From contig BSWB01000005.1 in the NCBI GenBank assembly GCA_033239125.1, positions 142,100,494 to 142,164,493 on the forward strand: DNA of 64,000 bases, in the 5' to 3' direction. Below, piece after piece: positions 46,973-56,972 of the stretch. The stretch comes from Fagopyrum homotropicum (lineage: Eukaryota > Streptophyta > Magnoliopsida > Caryophyllales > Polygonaceae). The notes beneath the pieces are model-generated. The model saw only the letters and a program-made list of their open reading frames with translations. It was not told the DNA's origin and made no database searches. The position numbers and the translations under genes were made by a program. Every line of letters begins with the position of its first letter. The first letter of the stretch is position 1.

Positions 46973-47313
46973 ATTTGGTTTCTATAAAATTATTATTTTA
47001 ATAATAAAAGATTTTATGCTTTAAAAATTAGTGTAAAAAATAAAGATTTATTGGCTTTAATTGTGGGAGCTCAATTTCAAAAATCCTGCGTCCACAACGC
47101 GCCACATCATCAATCCGTGCTCTGTTTTAGTAAGTATAATAGATTTGGTTTCTATAAAATTATTATTTTAATAATAAAATATTTTATGGTTTAAAAAATA
47201 GCGTAAAAAATAAAGATTTATTGGCTTTAATTGTGGGAGCTCAATTTCAAAAATCATGCGTCCACAGCGCGCCACGTCATCAACCCGTGCTCTGTTTTAA
47301 TAAGTATAATAGA
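46973..47313. repeat. 170-bp tandem duplication of a Helitron 5' end
   Basis: Two head-to-tail copies each contain GTAAAAAATAAAGATTTATT, GGGAGCTCAATTTCAAAAAT, CGTCCACA(A/G)CGCGCCAC and CCGTGCTCTGTTTTA, ending in AAGTATAATAGA. Confidence 0.85.
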
Positions 47314-47499
47314 TTTTACATTGAAGATTTTAAGGCCTATTTTTTTTAATTCCTTTTTATCATAAATTGTATGTTATGATCAATCAAATATATCTTAATT
47401 ATTGTTTTCACTATTGTTTTTCAGATTTATATTATTATACATTAGTTTATCTGAAAACTAAATTTAAAAATATCACTCAAAATATGGATGATTCAAATA

Positions 47500-47970
47500 T
47501 ATTATCAGGTAATAGATATTTTAAAAACATTAATTTCGCATCTTTGCCATGGATTATATGTACTAACAATATTTTACTCAATGCACATGCATTTGGTGTA
47601 ATTTCAGATGTTTCCGAGGTTGAACATAAATATGCAAGAGTTGAAACGGGCAAGCGCGTAAGTACAAGGATGTGCATCAATGTTTATATATGAAATAAAA
47701 GGTCCAAATGAAATCTATCGAAATTTTGCCAATAATATCAACGTATAGAACTTGTATAATTAGTTTTATCTTTATTTTATATACCATATCACTTTGAAAT
47801 TTAAAATAACTATTTAATATTTACGGGGGATAAACTTTGAAGTGTAGGATATCCGGTGAAAGTAACGTCGATTTATTAATATCTTACTATTACAATACAA
47901 AGGAAGACGAAGTCGAATATCTAACATTACAATTTGCAAGAGTCGTTACTACTCCTACAGGGAAGTTCAA
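47500..47970 (+). pseudogene. RPA1-like (OB-fold) fragment inside the Helitron
   Basis: AFGVISDVSEVEHKYARVET in one frame, and later NTKEDEVEYLTLQFARVV in another, resemble plant replication protein A large-subunit OB folds (the DVIG-type and the VIIIQFAR-type segments). Plant Helitrons often carry RPA-like genes. The reading frame is broken between the pieces by introns or decay. The assignment rests on short motifs only. Confidence 0.45.
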
Positions 47971-48239
47971 TAAATTTATTATATTTTAAACATCAATATT
48001 ACTCATAAAATGGTTTTCTAAATAACAAATTATGTGTAGGCGATCTATCAACTAAGGGAGACCAAACAAGAATGATTTTGGGAATAGAGGACAAAGAAGT
48101 TTCCAATTCCGCTAAATCGTTGGTGTTTTTATCATATATGTTAATTGGATAGTTAAATTTTATTGTCTATAATGGACTATTTCACTAAGGTAATTCCTAA
48201 CAATATTTTTTTATTATTCTTACAGGTTTTTGCCTAAAC

Positions 48240-50090
48240 GGACGATGCACTACAGCGCTCTTAAATGAACACTACATTATGCTATAAATTATTTTTAGTT
48301 AAGACCTATCCCATTTTTGTCTTTTTTAATCTATTTTGTTTTCTTATTATATATGTAGTCTTATTCATTATAATTAAATTATTGTGGTGGATTCGAGGAA
48401 TATGAAAATCAAAGCAAACGACATATAAAGACAATACAAACGCAAAATAAACTCATAGTTACTTAAACGTAAATAAACAACTATCCCTCAACTTATAAAA
48501 TATGATTCATATACTACATGTGTTGTATAATTTCTCCTATACCTGAACCAATACTACATTGTGTGATGGCATTCTGTTACAAAAATAACAACATTAGTAA
48601 GATTTTACCGCAATAAATATGTCAATTTTCATTAAATATGGAAATTATATATTAACATATGATAAAAAATAATGAAACTTATTTTTTTCATTCTTGAGAT
48701 GTCTCTCCACACATACACATCACACTGCACCCAAAAAGCCACTTATAAAATATATCAGTTACCACAATATCCTCCTAAGAGCTTGCTATCTTGCCTAATA
48801 TTTGAAAACATATATAGGACATTTATAGATTTTATAAGCTGTTATGATACTTCCAATGTAACTTCTCCTTTAATATTGGAAATCTACTTCAAAGTTTCCT
48901 ACAACTAACCCTAAGAGCATTTTTTCAGTCTGAAAGTTGGTACTTTACACTTCCAAGTTTCTAAAATATTCTAAATTACAAACCAACAATTTTACACCTC
49001 AACTAACAAATTTCCTTCGTTGGAATGAAAATTTAAATTTGACAGCCACATATCACACCATATGCAATTCACTGTTTAACTAGGCACTCTAAACATGATT
49101 ACCATTATCCAGAACGAATATCCATTTGAAAAACCTAAAAAGAGTAATATTGTAGCTCCAGTTCTTGAAATCCAGTATATACACAATGTCTAAAACTGAA
49201 ATTTATTATATGATTTACCATCTCTAAATGATTAGGGGTGGTTTAGGTCAAGTTGAACGGTAAGATTTTTGTTGGTTAGGGGTGGTCTAGGTCTAGGTCA
49301 AGTTAAATACCGATTTTTGTTTGTTGTTGTGATAGGTGCCGGCGATAAGATGAGATCACAAAATGTCCTATTAAAAAATCAATATTCTAAATAAATAACA
49401 AATTGAGAAATCGGTATTTAACTTCCAAGATTTTTTAACAAACAAAATCTGGAAAAAAATATTTTTCATAAGATCTCATTATTATATACTCAATCACTGC
49501 TATATATACATGATACATTAACCCTAATTCATTTGAGTATTTTTCAAGTATCGTTACTTACAAAACCAAAGTTCCTAAACAACAAGCACGTTGAATTGAA
49601 GCAGATCTTGGATTCAGAGTTACTCATCCACATGAATCTGAGAATTTGAAGTTAGAGGAGGTGAGTTTCACTTCATATGAATACATTAGGTGTATATATA
49701 TATTTATATAAGTTAAATTAATTACCTGATATTGGGTTGTTTTGATTTCAGGTAGTTGGATACTTGCCATACCATTGAACTCATACACCTGAGATTGACA
49801 TCCGAGTAGGATATCTTCATCTGGATCTGAGAATTTGAAGTTACAAGAGGTGAGTTCCAATTCATATGTGTGCATATATATTTCTTAAATAAATATGGTA
49901 GTTAAATACTGGGATCTAGGACATAAAAATGCAATAGGTCTAGATATTAGTGTTAAGTATATACCTAAAATTGTCATTGTTTATCACATGAACCATTATC
50001 TTTAACCAGTTGAACTTTTTGAGTTAAAACGAGTAGAATAATGCCGCATCCGTACCATCTAGAACCACCGAACCCACCCCCGATCGGCCA
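48240..50090. other. Helitron interior without recognisable coding sequence
   Basis: AT-rich. At 49610-49870 a block with TCTGAGAATTTGAAGTTA and GAGGTGAGTT is duplicated. At 49230-49320 there are two copies of TTAGGGGTGGT(T/C)TAGGTC. I see no gene. Confidence 0.5.
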
Positions 50091-50149
50091 GCCTAAACTA
50101 GACCGTTCCACACCACTCGAAATGAAACGAAATGATTATTACATCCTTA

Positions 50150-50520
50150 AGATTAGAATCAATATATAAAAGTAGAGTCCGAAGCTGTCGGTACCTGTTC
50201 AGATCTAGATTCGAAAATAGGTGTCCGAAGCTGTCGAAAGAGGGGATATCCAGATTTGAAAATTGCGAGTCCAAGCCCAGTTGCATCTAAATCGAATAAC
50301 TCTTGTCGGTACCTATTCAGATTCAGATTCGAAAAAGTGCTGCCCGAAGCCGTCAAAAGAGGCGATATCCAGATTTGAAAGATAAGAGTCCAAGTTGCCG
50401 GCGGAAATGAGGCGATATCTTGTAGAATCGATGTAGAGGCTTGGTAGAGGGTATTGCGAGTGAGGCGGCGGAAATGAGGGTGTAAGGGATTGATGGTGTA
50501 ATGAGAACCTAACCCCTTTT
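50150..50520 (-). repeat. Tandem repeats and possible captured gene leader in the Helitron
   Basis: Two copies, about 130 bp apart, of GTCGGTACCTxTTCAGATxxAGATTCGAAAA plus GCGATATCCAGATTTGAAA (50188-50265 and 50305-50385). The flanking 50400-50520 reads on the minus strand as GGGGTTAGGTTCTCATTACA followed by CCGCCGCCTCAC-rich sequence, like the 5' end of a captured host gene. No parent gene can be named. Confidence 0.45.
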
Positions 50521-50559
50521 ATATATTGATATGTTGACCGGACAAGGGCAAGTCAAAAT

Positions 50560-50957
50560 TGACCAGACTGTCGGTTTGTGTAATGGCACTAGGTTGATAG
50601 TGAGGAGGCTTGGAAAACATATCATCGAGGTAGAAATATTGTCCGGTAACAGCATTGGGTAGAAAGTCTAACTTTATGGCTCCTTCAAATTCAAAATTTT
50701 CATTTAAGTTTCAAAGGAGACAGTTCCCTGTTATGGTGTGTTTTGCTATTACTATAAATAAAAGTCAAGGGCAATCGCTTGCACACGTTGGATTATATTT
50801 GCCTAGACCGGTGTTCAGTCATGGACAATTTTATGTGGTTGTTTCAAGGGTTACAAGTAGGGACGGATTGAGGATTATGATATGTGACCATACATGCAAG
50901 TTGGAGCAAACTACAAATAATGTGGTCTATAACGAAGTGTTACGTAACATTGATTGA
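50560..50957 (+). pseudogene. C-terminal end of the Helitron helicase (PIF1-like)
   Basis: [60 protein letters not shown] and [11 protein letters not shown] follow in order. They match the last helicase motifs ([21 protein letters not shown]) of plant Helitron RepHel proteins. An in-frame TAG at about 50660 and the absence of motifs I-IV and of the Rep domain upstream show a truncated, dead copy. The stop after [12 protein letters not shown] is close to the normal C-terminus. Confidence 0.85.
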
Positions 50958-51156
50958 GGTACTTATTTTATAACTATTTTTACATATTAAATCGAATAAT
51001 TTCAATTTATCTGTATATTGAATATAGTTATATATGTATAGTTAAAGTTAAAAAAATATCATTAAATATTTGAGGTTGATTATAGTTTTTTTTCAAAACA
51101 GGTGATTCAAGAATGCTCACGGCCTATATCTGTTTGTTTTGTTGCGGAATACTCAT

Positions 51157-51157
51157 T

Positions 51158-51245
<88 letters not shown>
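51157..51245 (+). repeat. (ATT)n microsatellite, about 29 units
   Basis: A near-perfect ATT run of almost 90 bp lies close to the Helitron 3' end. Poly-Tyr and poly-Leu open frames across it are artefacts of the repeat. Confidence 0.95.
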
Positions 51246-51584
51246 GTACTTTGTTTTGGATATTTTCAATTTTTGAGTTCATTTTCAATTTATGGTTTGA
51301 CTTGTAAAAACTATAACACTTATATAGTGAACACTCGTGACTTTGTATGCCTCCAGATTAGTCACATTTATATAGTATGCCCTCATATTAGTCGTATTTA
51401 TATGATGACGAACTGAATCAATAATTAAGTGGGTTTTTTATTTGCTTTAATTACAAGTAGGCATTACATGAAACGTTGTATTTATATATTATTAACAAAT
51501 AAAATAATCTTATAAAGAACAATGTCCACGTATAAACATATATATTTTTTTCAAAACTCGTGCAAGGCACGGGTCCTAAACTAG

Positions 51585-51672
51585 TGCTGTTAGGATATCA
51601 TTTTTCCAAAAAATAGAAATATTTATTTTTACTGATCGAATGAGTTTTTCCACACAAAAAATATCACCTGTA
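51585..51672. repeat. Segmental duplication, copy A (right portion)
   Basis: TGCTGTTAGGATATCATTTTT through TTCCACACAAAAAATATCACCT matches 58998-59085 of copy B, resuming exactly after the Helitron. Confidence 0.8.
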
Positions 51673-52430
51673 TAATCTAATTCATCAAATTGAACCACAA
51701 ATTGAATTTTATGAGTTTTAGTGAATATAAGAACTAATCATACACAAATAAATATTTATTTATATATTTTATATTTTTAAAAAAATATCATAAACATGTG
51801 TATATAAGAACTAATCATACATTTATGAAAAAAGAATGAAAGTAAATTTTTTTTTAATTTATCATCAAACAAAAATTTTATAAAGAAAAAAAAAAGAGAA
51901 TATAAATTTTAACCTTTTAGCCAATTATGAAAATAAATTCATATAATTTAATTTGTGATGCGGAACCTTATAAATTAAAAAGATGAACGTAGGTTTAAAG
52001 AAGATCGGGTAGAACCCTAAAATCAATTCACTACTTCAAAATCTAACTACCATATAAGTATAGAAAGATGGAGAAGAATCTTTGAAACTAAAAGTTGCAT
52101 ATCGACAACACAAATTCAGAATATGTGGCTACTAAGTATTCAACACTTCTTAAGTATTTTCTTGATAAATAAATTATTGATATTTTGGCAAAAGAGGATA
52201 GTAAAAGAGATTTATCGAATTAAAAATAAGTATTCTACACAATTTTTTTGCTTTATTTTATAATAGGTATTAATAAATGGGCTAATTTGGTTAATAAGTT
52301 TTTTTTTTTCTGTTTTGAGTTTAGTAACTAGACTTTTTAGTTTTTTAATTAGGTAAATGTGCCCCTTCTCATTTTTAATGTCAAAAATCCTAATATGTTG
52401 ATAGAGAAAACGCCTCCACTCCTTTGCCTT
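51673..52430. other. AT-rich stretch, no gene seen
   Basis: Long A/T runs and no credible coding exon on either strand. Confidence 0.5.
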
Positions 52431-52547
52431 CCTAATCTCTTTGTTGTCTGATTCTAACCCATCATCTTCATGAACCCGAATCTCTCCATCCACCTCTCCA
52501 TACTCTCTTTCCCTTCGGATCTGGATCTCCCAATCAGATCCGAATCC

Positions 52548-52859
52548 CTAAAAAACGGATATGGAGAAGAAGGCCTTGGAGTTGGATCTATTCTTCACTA
52601 CATTTTCAATCTGCCCACATGCATTAGAAGAACTGGCTCGTTGAACCACACACGCCCCCACCCTTTTCCTATGTGATTCACTTGTACTGATGAAACCAGA
52701 ATTTCTATTTAAAATTTTACATGCTTGCTCGTCTTCTCTTTTGGATTGCAAAACTGAATTTTGCCCTTCAATTGATGTACCCAAGAACCCTTTAGCCTCC
52801 ATTGCTTCCAGTATCTCCTTTAAAGCTCTAAGATCCTTTCCATATTGTTCAAACTTCAA
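52548..52859 (-). pseudogene. LONGIFOLIA/TRM-like gene fragment
   Basis: The minus-strand frame opens MKFEQYGKDLRALKEILEAM followed by EAKGFLG. This resembles the KDLRALKxILEAMxxKGLL segment of plant LONGIFOLIA/TRM (TON1-recruiting motif) proteins, which act in microtubule and cell-elongation control. Only about 30 residues fit. The rest diverges, and the frame ends after roughly 100 codons. A 65-bp tandem duplication at the start repeats the KFEQYGK coding segment. It is probably a pseudogene scrap. Low-complexity similarity is the alternative. Confidence 0.4.
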
Positions 52860-52930
52860 ATCTTTATTGCTTCCAGTATCTGCTTTAAAGCTCTAAGAAC
52901 CTTTCCATATTGTTCAAACTTCAAATCTTT
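52801..52930. repeat. 65-bp tandem duplication
   Basis: Two adjacent copies of ATTGCTTCCAGTATCT... to ...CAAACTTCAAATCTTT (52801-52865 and 52866-52930) with three or so mismatches. Confidence 0.85.
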
Positions 52931-53004
52931 TTATCTTTTCTCAATTTTACTGTATATAGAAGGAGAAGATCTTTTAACTGCTTCTTGAGGATGAAAGCAT
53001 TGCC

Positions 53005-53176
53005 GTCATAGTAAGAGGATCAATGCTTGAGCCGGAGACTGACCTACACAAAGACGGAGATCTAGATCCGGTATGAGAAATGGTGGAAGAGTCATAGTAA
53101 GAGGATCAATGCCTGAGCCGGAGACTGACCTACGCAAAGACGGAGATCTAGATCCAGTATGAGAAATGTGGAAGAA
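53005..53176 (+). repeat. 86-bp tandem duplication
   Basis: Two copies of GTCATAGTAAGAGGATCAAT... to ...GAGATCTAGATCC(G/A)GTATGAG, starting at 53005 and 53091, differ at a few positions. Confidence 0.85.
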
Positions 53177-53574
53177 ACAAAGATCATAATTCTAAGTGTT
53201 GTCGCTTCTGATAAAACCTTAAAGTTTACTTCATTTCTATTATTCCTATTTCCGCCTCCCGAAAGTTTACTCTTTTCAGGTCTCCAATTCTCTTAAGAAC
53301 ATTTTTTTTTCCACTACAATGGATGTGAGTTGGAGGATGCTGCTTTCCTTTCGTTGGGGCTATCAAGCTTTGTTTTCCATGTGGCTTTTTGTTGGACCAT
53401 AAATTAGCACGTCTTTCCCATTGCAACTCATCTATCCAAAGGGATCAAGATCACTCTTGGGTCAGCTGATCTTGCAATGTTGTACAAGGACTTGACTGCT
53501 TTGAAATTGATGTGTTACATTAGCCTAAGTTTTCTAGTAAGAGGAGAGTTAGGTTTTTCTAAACCTGCATACAC

Positions 53575-53590
53575 TGAGTATAGTTGTTTA
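53575..53590 (+). repeat. 16-bp target-site duplication of the LINE, left
   Basis: TGAGTATAGTTGTTTA, repeated exactly at 54082-54097. Confidence 0.85.
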
Positions 53591-54081
53591 TTTTTTCTTT
53601 GAAAAATTTACGTATATTAAGAAAGGGATTTACAAGCGTCTCTTAGACGTAGAAGGGAGGATCAATAAAGAGGAGTTACAATAAGTGAATGCCAAGAGTA
53701 GTAGCCCACATTTTTGAAAGGGAAGAGCAGTCTTTCCAAGATTGAGCCATGAAGTTCTTTGTTGCTTGGATTGTTTCATTAGCACATTCCGAGATGAGGT
53801 GAAGTGGTTGTTGTAGACAAGATTGTTCCTAGTCTTCCTGGTGAAGTAGACATAAGCAGTGATAGTTGAGATGAGAGTACAGGTGATGAGGTCCTTTTTT
53901 GTGGGGTTTGCGGATCCGAGCCAAGACCAAAGGTCATTTGAGTAGGAGTAAGGTTGGGGAATGTGAATGCAATGAGAGATAAGGTCGAGGACGGTGGAGG
54001 TGTAACTGCAAGCGTTCCAAAGATGGAGCTCCGTTTCAGAGGAGGAGTTACAGAGAAGGCAAGTGTCATCGGGGACGAGGT
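53591..54081 (-). mobile_element. 5'-truncated LINE, minus orientation
   Basis: A 491-bp insertion between perfect 16-bp direct repeats. Read on the minus strand it starts within ORF2 with DDTCLLCNSSSETELHLWNA, the zf-RVT (PF13966) pattern CxxC...ETxxHLxxxC at the end of plant L1 reverse transcriptases. It continues NDLWSWLG and VYFTRKTRNN and ends in an A-rich tail (AAAGAAAAAA). 5' truncation is normal for LINE insertions. The target sequence lies next to a MULE-related fragment. Confidence 0.8.
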
Positions 54082-54097
54082 TGAGTATAGTTGTTTA
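54082..54097 (+). repeat. 16-bp target-site duplication of the LINE, right
   Basis: TGAGTATAGTTGTTTA, identical to 53575-53590. Confidence 0.85.
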
Positions 54098-54109
54098 GAT
54101 ATCAACCAT

Positions 54110-54520
54110 CGTTAAATTCCAGTATATAAATTCAGGTATATAAATTATAAAAAATAGAAAAGGACAAAAAGAAAACAAAAAAAATTCTAGTAATTCATAC
54201 CAGAAACTCTATCCAGAAAATTATAAAAAATAAAAAAGAACCAAAAAAAAAAACTTCTCGTATGAAAAAAAAATTCTGGTATGAAAAAAAAAATTCTGGT
54301 ATGAAAAATATAAAAGAAAATATAAAAGAAAATAGAAAAGGAAAGAAAAAAAATAAATTCAATTAAAACTTACACTTATATAACAAATAACAAACATCAA
54401 TTATTATTTTCTAAATAGAGGGGTTACTTATTTTTACCTACCATTAAATTAAAGTGGTAACAAATTATGGGGTGCATTTACTAAGCACAAAACTAAAAAT
54501 AGTTAGATTGAAAATATGCG
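54110..54520 (-). mobile_element. MULE-related fragment, inverted relative to 4492-5871
   Basis: Reverse-complemented, this shares the left half of the MULE at 4492-5871: GTACCCC-like edge, TTACCACTTT, TTTAATxGTAGGTAAAAA, CTATTTAGAAA, TTGTTATTTGTTATATAAGT, then CATACCAGAATTTT repeats. It is diverged, and its outer end (54480-54520) only loosely matches the inverted-repeat terminus. It is probably an older family member. Confidence 0.6.
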
Positions 54521-54798
54521 GTTTCTATTTTTTTAAAAAAAAAATGGGTAATCGGCAACGACACTTTGATAGCGCCACTCTAACTTAGTGATATAAGACC
54601 AAAAATAGTTAAAATGAAAATATGATGAAGCGGAACATTAGAACTCACGAATTCTAGCATTGTTGATAAGAATATATATATCATCAAATCACAGTGACGT
54701 AGCAGAAGTGTGGTGGCAGAATCGAATCCCCACTTAGGCTTCATTGTGGGTTTGCTCCGACCCTAATTCCTTCTTATTCTCGTATTTTCTTCTTGTTT

Positions 54799-55054
54799 TT
54801 ATTTTAGAAAAAAATTATGTTTATTCCAGAGAGCTTGACAAAGTCTTTTTTGTCTTTGTTGATTTTTGAACAGAGGAATAAAGGAGACAAGTGCATTATC
54901 GCGTTGAACAAGTGCCAAAACTGGGTCAAACTCAACTAGCATTTCCCCCATCCCAAACACTTCATGACTTTTTCTAGACCACATCATAGAAGAGCTCGTT
55001 TCTTCGAAAGTTGGAGTCTCCCACTCTCCAGGACGCGAATAGAAATTGGGGACA
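54799..55054 (-). pseudogene. Exon remnant of unknown gene, cut by a hAT-like end
   Basis: On the minus strand one frame is open from about 55054 to TAA at 54799. It has codon-like composition and residues such as VPNFYSRPGEWETPTFEE, SHEVFGMGEMLVEFDPVLAL and SFIPLFKNQQRQ. It looks like a terminal exon. I do not recognise the family. The frame is interrupted at the upstream side by the CAGTGGCGG terminus at 55063, so the gene is probably broken. Confidence 0.35.
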
Positions 55055-55062
55055 TAGTCAAC

Positions 55063-55865
55063 CAGTGGCGGCCCTTGGGAGGGGCAGGGTGGGGCAGCTG
55101 CCCCACCCTCCTAAAAAAAAATCAAAAACTCAGTAAATTAAAACGACGTCGTTTTGTAGTATATGAATTTTTTTTTCAGAAGGCGTTAAGGGTTTCCGAC
55201 TTCTTTTCGCATCTTCCTCCAATCCTCCCATCCCGCTACGCTCGCAGCCCCTCGCACATTCGCACACTTGCTGGACCGCGGTTGGCCGTCGCCGTTGCCC
55301 GTTCCGACTTCCTCCCTTCTTCCTCTTGTTCCGACTTCCCGTCTTCCTCCCACTCTCGCTCGCTGCAGTGCTGCACTCTCTTGTTCCTACGTCATTTTGT
55401 GTTGCACTCTCCCTCGCTGCAGTGCTGCACAGCCTGTACTCTCGCGTCTTCCTCCCGTTCCCGACTCCAATGGTGGTTGCCCGTCCCACCCTAAGGCCGA
55501 CTTACTGGTGGCTGCCTCAACCAGCTCAACGGCCAATGCCTCGCCTCAGCGCAGCCCTCACTGTAAGCCTGTAAAGTCTTTTTTTTTAATCGTTTTTTTT
55601 AATTGAATGATGATTTGGTGGGTATGGTTTTGATTTTCGATTTGATGGCTGAGTTGGTGGTGTCGTGGTGGTGGTTTCAGGGTGTATGATGATGAAGAGG
55701 AATGGTTTAGATCCATTTTTGCAAATTCTAAGAAAGAAGATACAATTCAGAATCAATGATTTAGTAAGAGTTCTTTGCACAGAGGATGGGTGGGCCTCCA
55801 CTTTTTTCTCAGAGAAGAGTAAGTCTTCAATTTTCAATCAATATGAGCTCTTAGTTTTCTCTTGA
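55063..55865 (+). mobile_element. hAT-like element, 5' part (tentative)
   Basis: CAGTGGCGGCCC at 55063 resembles the terminal inverted repeat of plant hAT elements that encode TTF-zinc-finger/dimerisation proteins (CAGTGGCGG). A GC palindrome (55087-55108) follows. A GC-rich leader-like region runs 55190-55560. Near 55687, [12 protein letters not shown] resembles the KR...DxFF start typical of these proteins. No matching 3' inverted repeat or 8-bp target duplication was found in the window, so it is a truncated or misread element. Confidence 0.45.
55087..55108. repeat. Perfect 22-bp GC palindrome
   Basis: GGGTGGGGCAG joined to its reverse complement CTGCCCCACCC with no loop, just inside the hAT-like terminus. 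Confidence 0.85.
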
Positions 55866-56689
55866 AGTTGGTTGTGTTGTTGATGTAGAAATGGTTTTTC
55901 TTGATAGAAGGTTGAAGACCCGTTTGGTATTCCTATCTGGATATTAAATATGGGTGTGGGCACAATGTTTGGTATTTCCAGTTATAGATATCAAAGTTAT
56001 ATACTTTATATGACTTTCTAATGCTTCAGGTATTACTTATTTCAACTTGTACCTAGTATCATTCATAATCATATCTTGATACCAATATGAATCATATGAT
56101 GATATGTGATAGATATGAATCATATAAGCACCAAATGAAGAAAGCCCTATTGAACTTTGTTGTTTAAAACTCATTTATAAACAGCCTCTATAAGCACCAA
56201 ATGAAGAAAGCCATATTCAATCGTGTGTTATTTAAGCACCAATTGCTTCAGGTATTACTTATTTCAGCTTGTACCTAGAATTCAATTGTGTGTACACACA
56301 ATTGAATTTTAGGTACAATTAAATATGGGTGTGGGCACAATGTTGTCTGTATTGAACTTTCTCATTTGAACTATGCAGCTATTCTCCGTCTCTCAACTTC
56401 TCAAAATAGACGGTCATGAATTGCAATTTGCAAACCCTTCTAATTACTTTTTTGGGTGTGTGAATCTTGTTTGCTGATTTGCTTCAATAGCATAACATTT
56501 TGTCTAGACAGTTTCATGTCACTAACACTGGTGGTTATATGTTAGGTATACAACGTTCTTTCTTATTGCGGGCTATGAGCCGAAGACCCAGAATCAGGAA
56601 GTCCAATGCAAGAATTGTAGCTGTAAGCATACTGCAAAGAAAAACTGTTGAACGCAACACTTCAAATGAAGATTCATAGATATGAAAGA
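55866..56689. other. Intergenic stretch with dispersed internal repeats
   Basis: Duplicated segments include TAAATATGGGTGTGGGCACA (55946 and 56317), GCTTCAGGTATTACTTATTT (56022 and 56244) and AGCACCAAATGAAGAAAGCC (56127 and 56190). ATTCAATTGTGTG is followed by its inverse ACACACAATTGAAT near 56280-56306. No gene recognised. Confidence 0.5.
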
Positions 56690-56972
56690 TTTATGAAATG
56701 TTATTCCGGTCATCTTTCTCAGCTACTCTCTAGGGACTCGTTGAAGAAGATACAAGGGCACTTTGTGAACACTTGTTGTCCGTTTTGTTTCTCCTAGGAT
56801 TGATTAAGTTGTTGACCACCTAGCACATATGACATATATGTCCTAATGGGGTGATCAACTCAGCTATCCCCTACCTTGTCATATTTAAAAAAATAACTGT
56901 AAATCGTTGAAACATTAATCAAATGAATCTAAACAAACAGACAGACTTTACTGATAAATAAAACAATAAAAA

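Larger units (their letters stand above)
45368..47313 (-). mobile_element. Nested non-autonomous Helitron(s), minus orientation, with a duplicated 5' end
   Basis: Read on the minus strand, the 3' terminus is AACCCGCACAAGGTGCGGG followed by AATTATACTAG, ending at 45368 next to A45367. Two copies of the 5' terminus, TCTATTATACTTA, lie at 47143 and 47313, preceded by T on the plus strand. The 170-bp block carrying the 5' end is tandemly duplicated (46973-47143 and 47144-47313). A further terminus-like TCTACTACTAGAGTAG lies near 46215. The same 3' and 5' ends recur in a short copy at 62246-62903. Confidence 0.75.
44609..51584 (+). mobile_element. Helitron, 6,976 bp, decayed, plus orientation
   Basis: The 5' end is TCAATATATACTACTAAATT after host A44608. 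The 3' end is a GC-rich hairpin (CTCGTGCAAGGCACGGG) then TCCTAAACTAG before host T51585. Helitrons typically begin TC, end CTRG with a 3' hairpin and insert between A and T. The insertion is proven by copy B of the segmental duplication, where TTAA is joined directly to TGCCGTTAGG (58997/58998). Inside are an RPA-like fragment (47500-47970), the C-terminal end of the helicase (50560-50957), a nested opposite-strand Helitron (45368-47313) and several tandem repeats. No Rep (HUH nuclease) domain is recognisable, so the element is not autonomous. Confidence 0.85.

Noticed and set aside
51102..51416. Poly-Tyr and poly-Leu open frames
   Set aside because: They are translations of the (ATT)n microsatellite.
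54964..55606. 176- and 112-codon frames on the plus strand
   Set aside because: They run across the hAT-like terminus and a leader-like GC-rich region, with low-complexity Ser/Leu/Arg content and competing frames on both strands.
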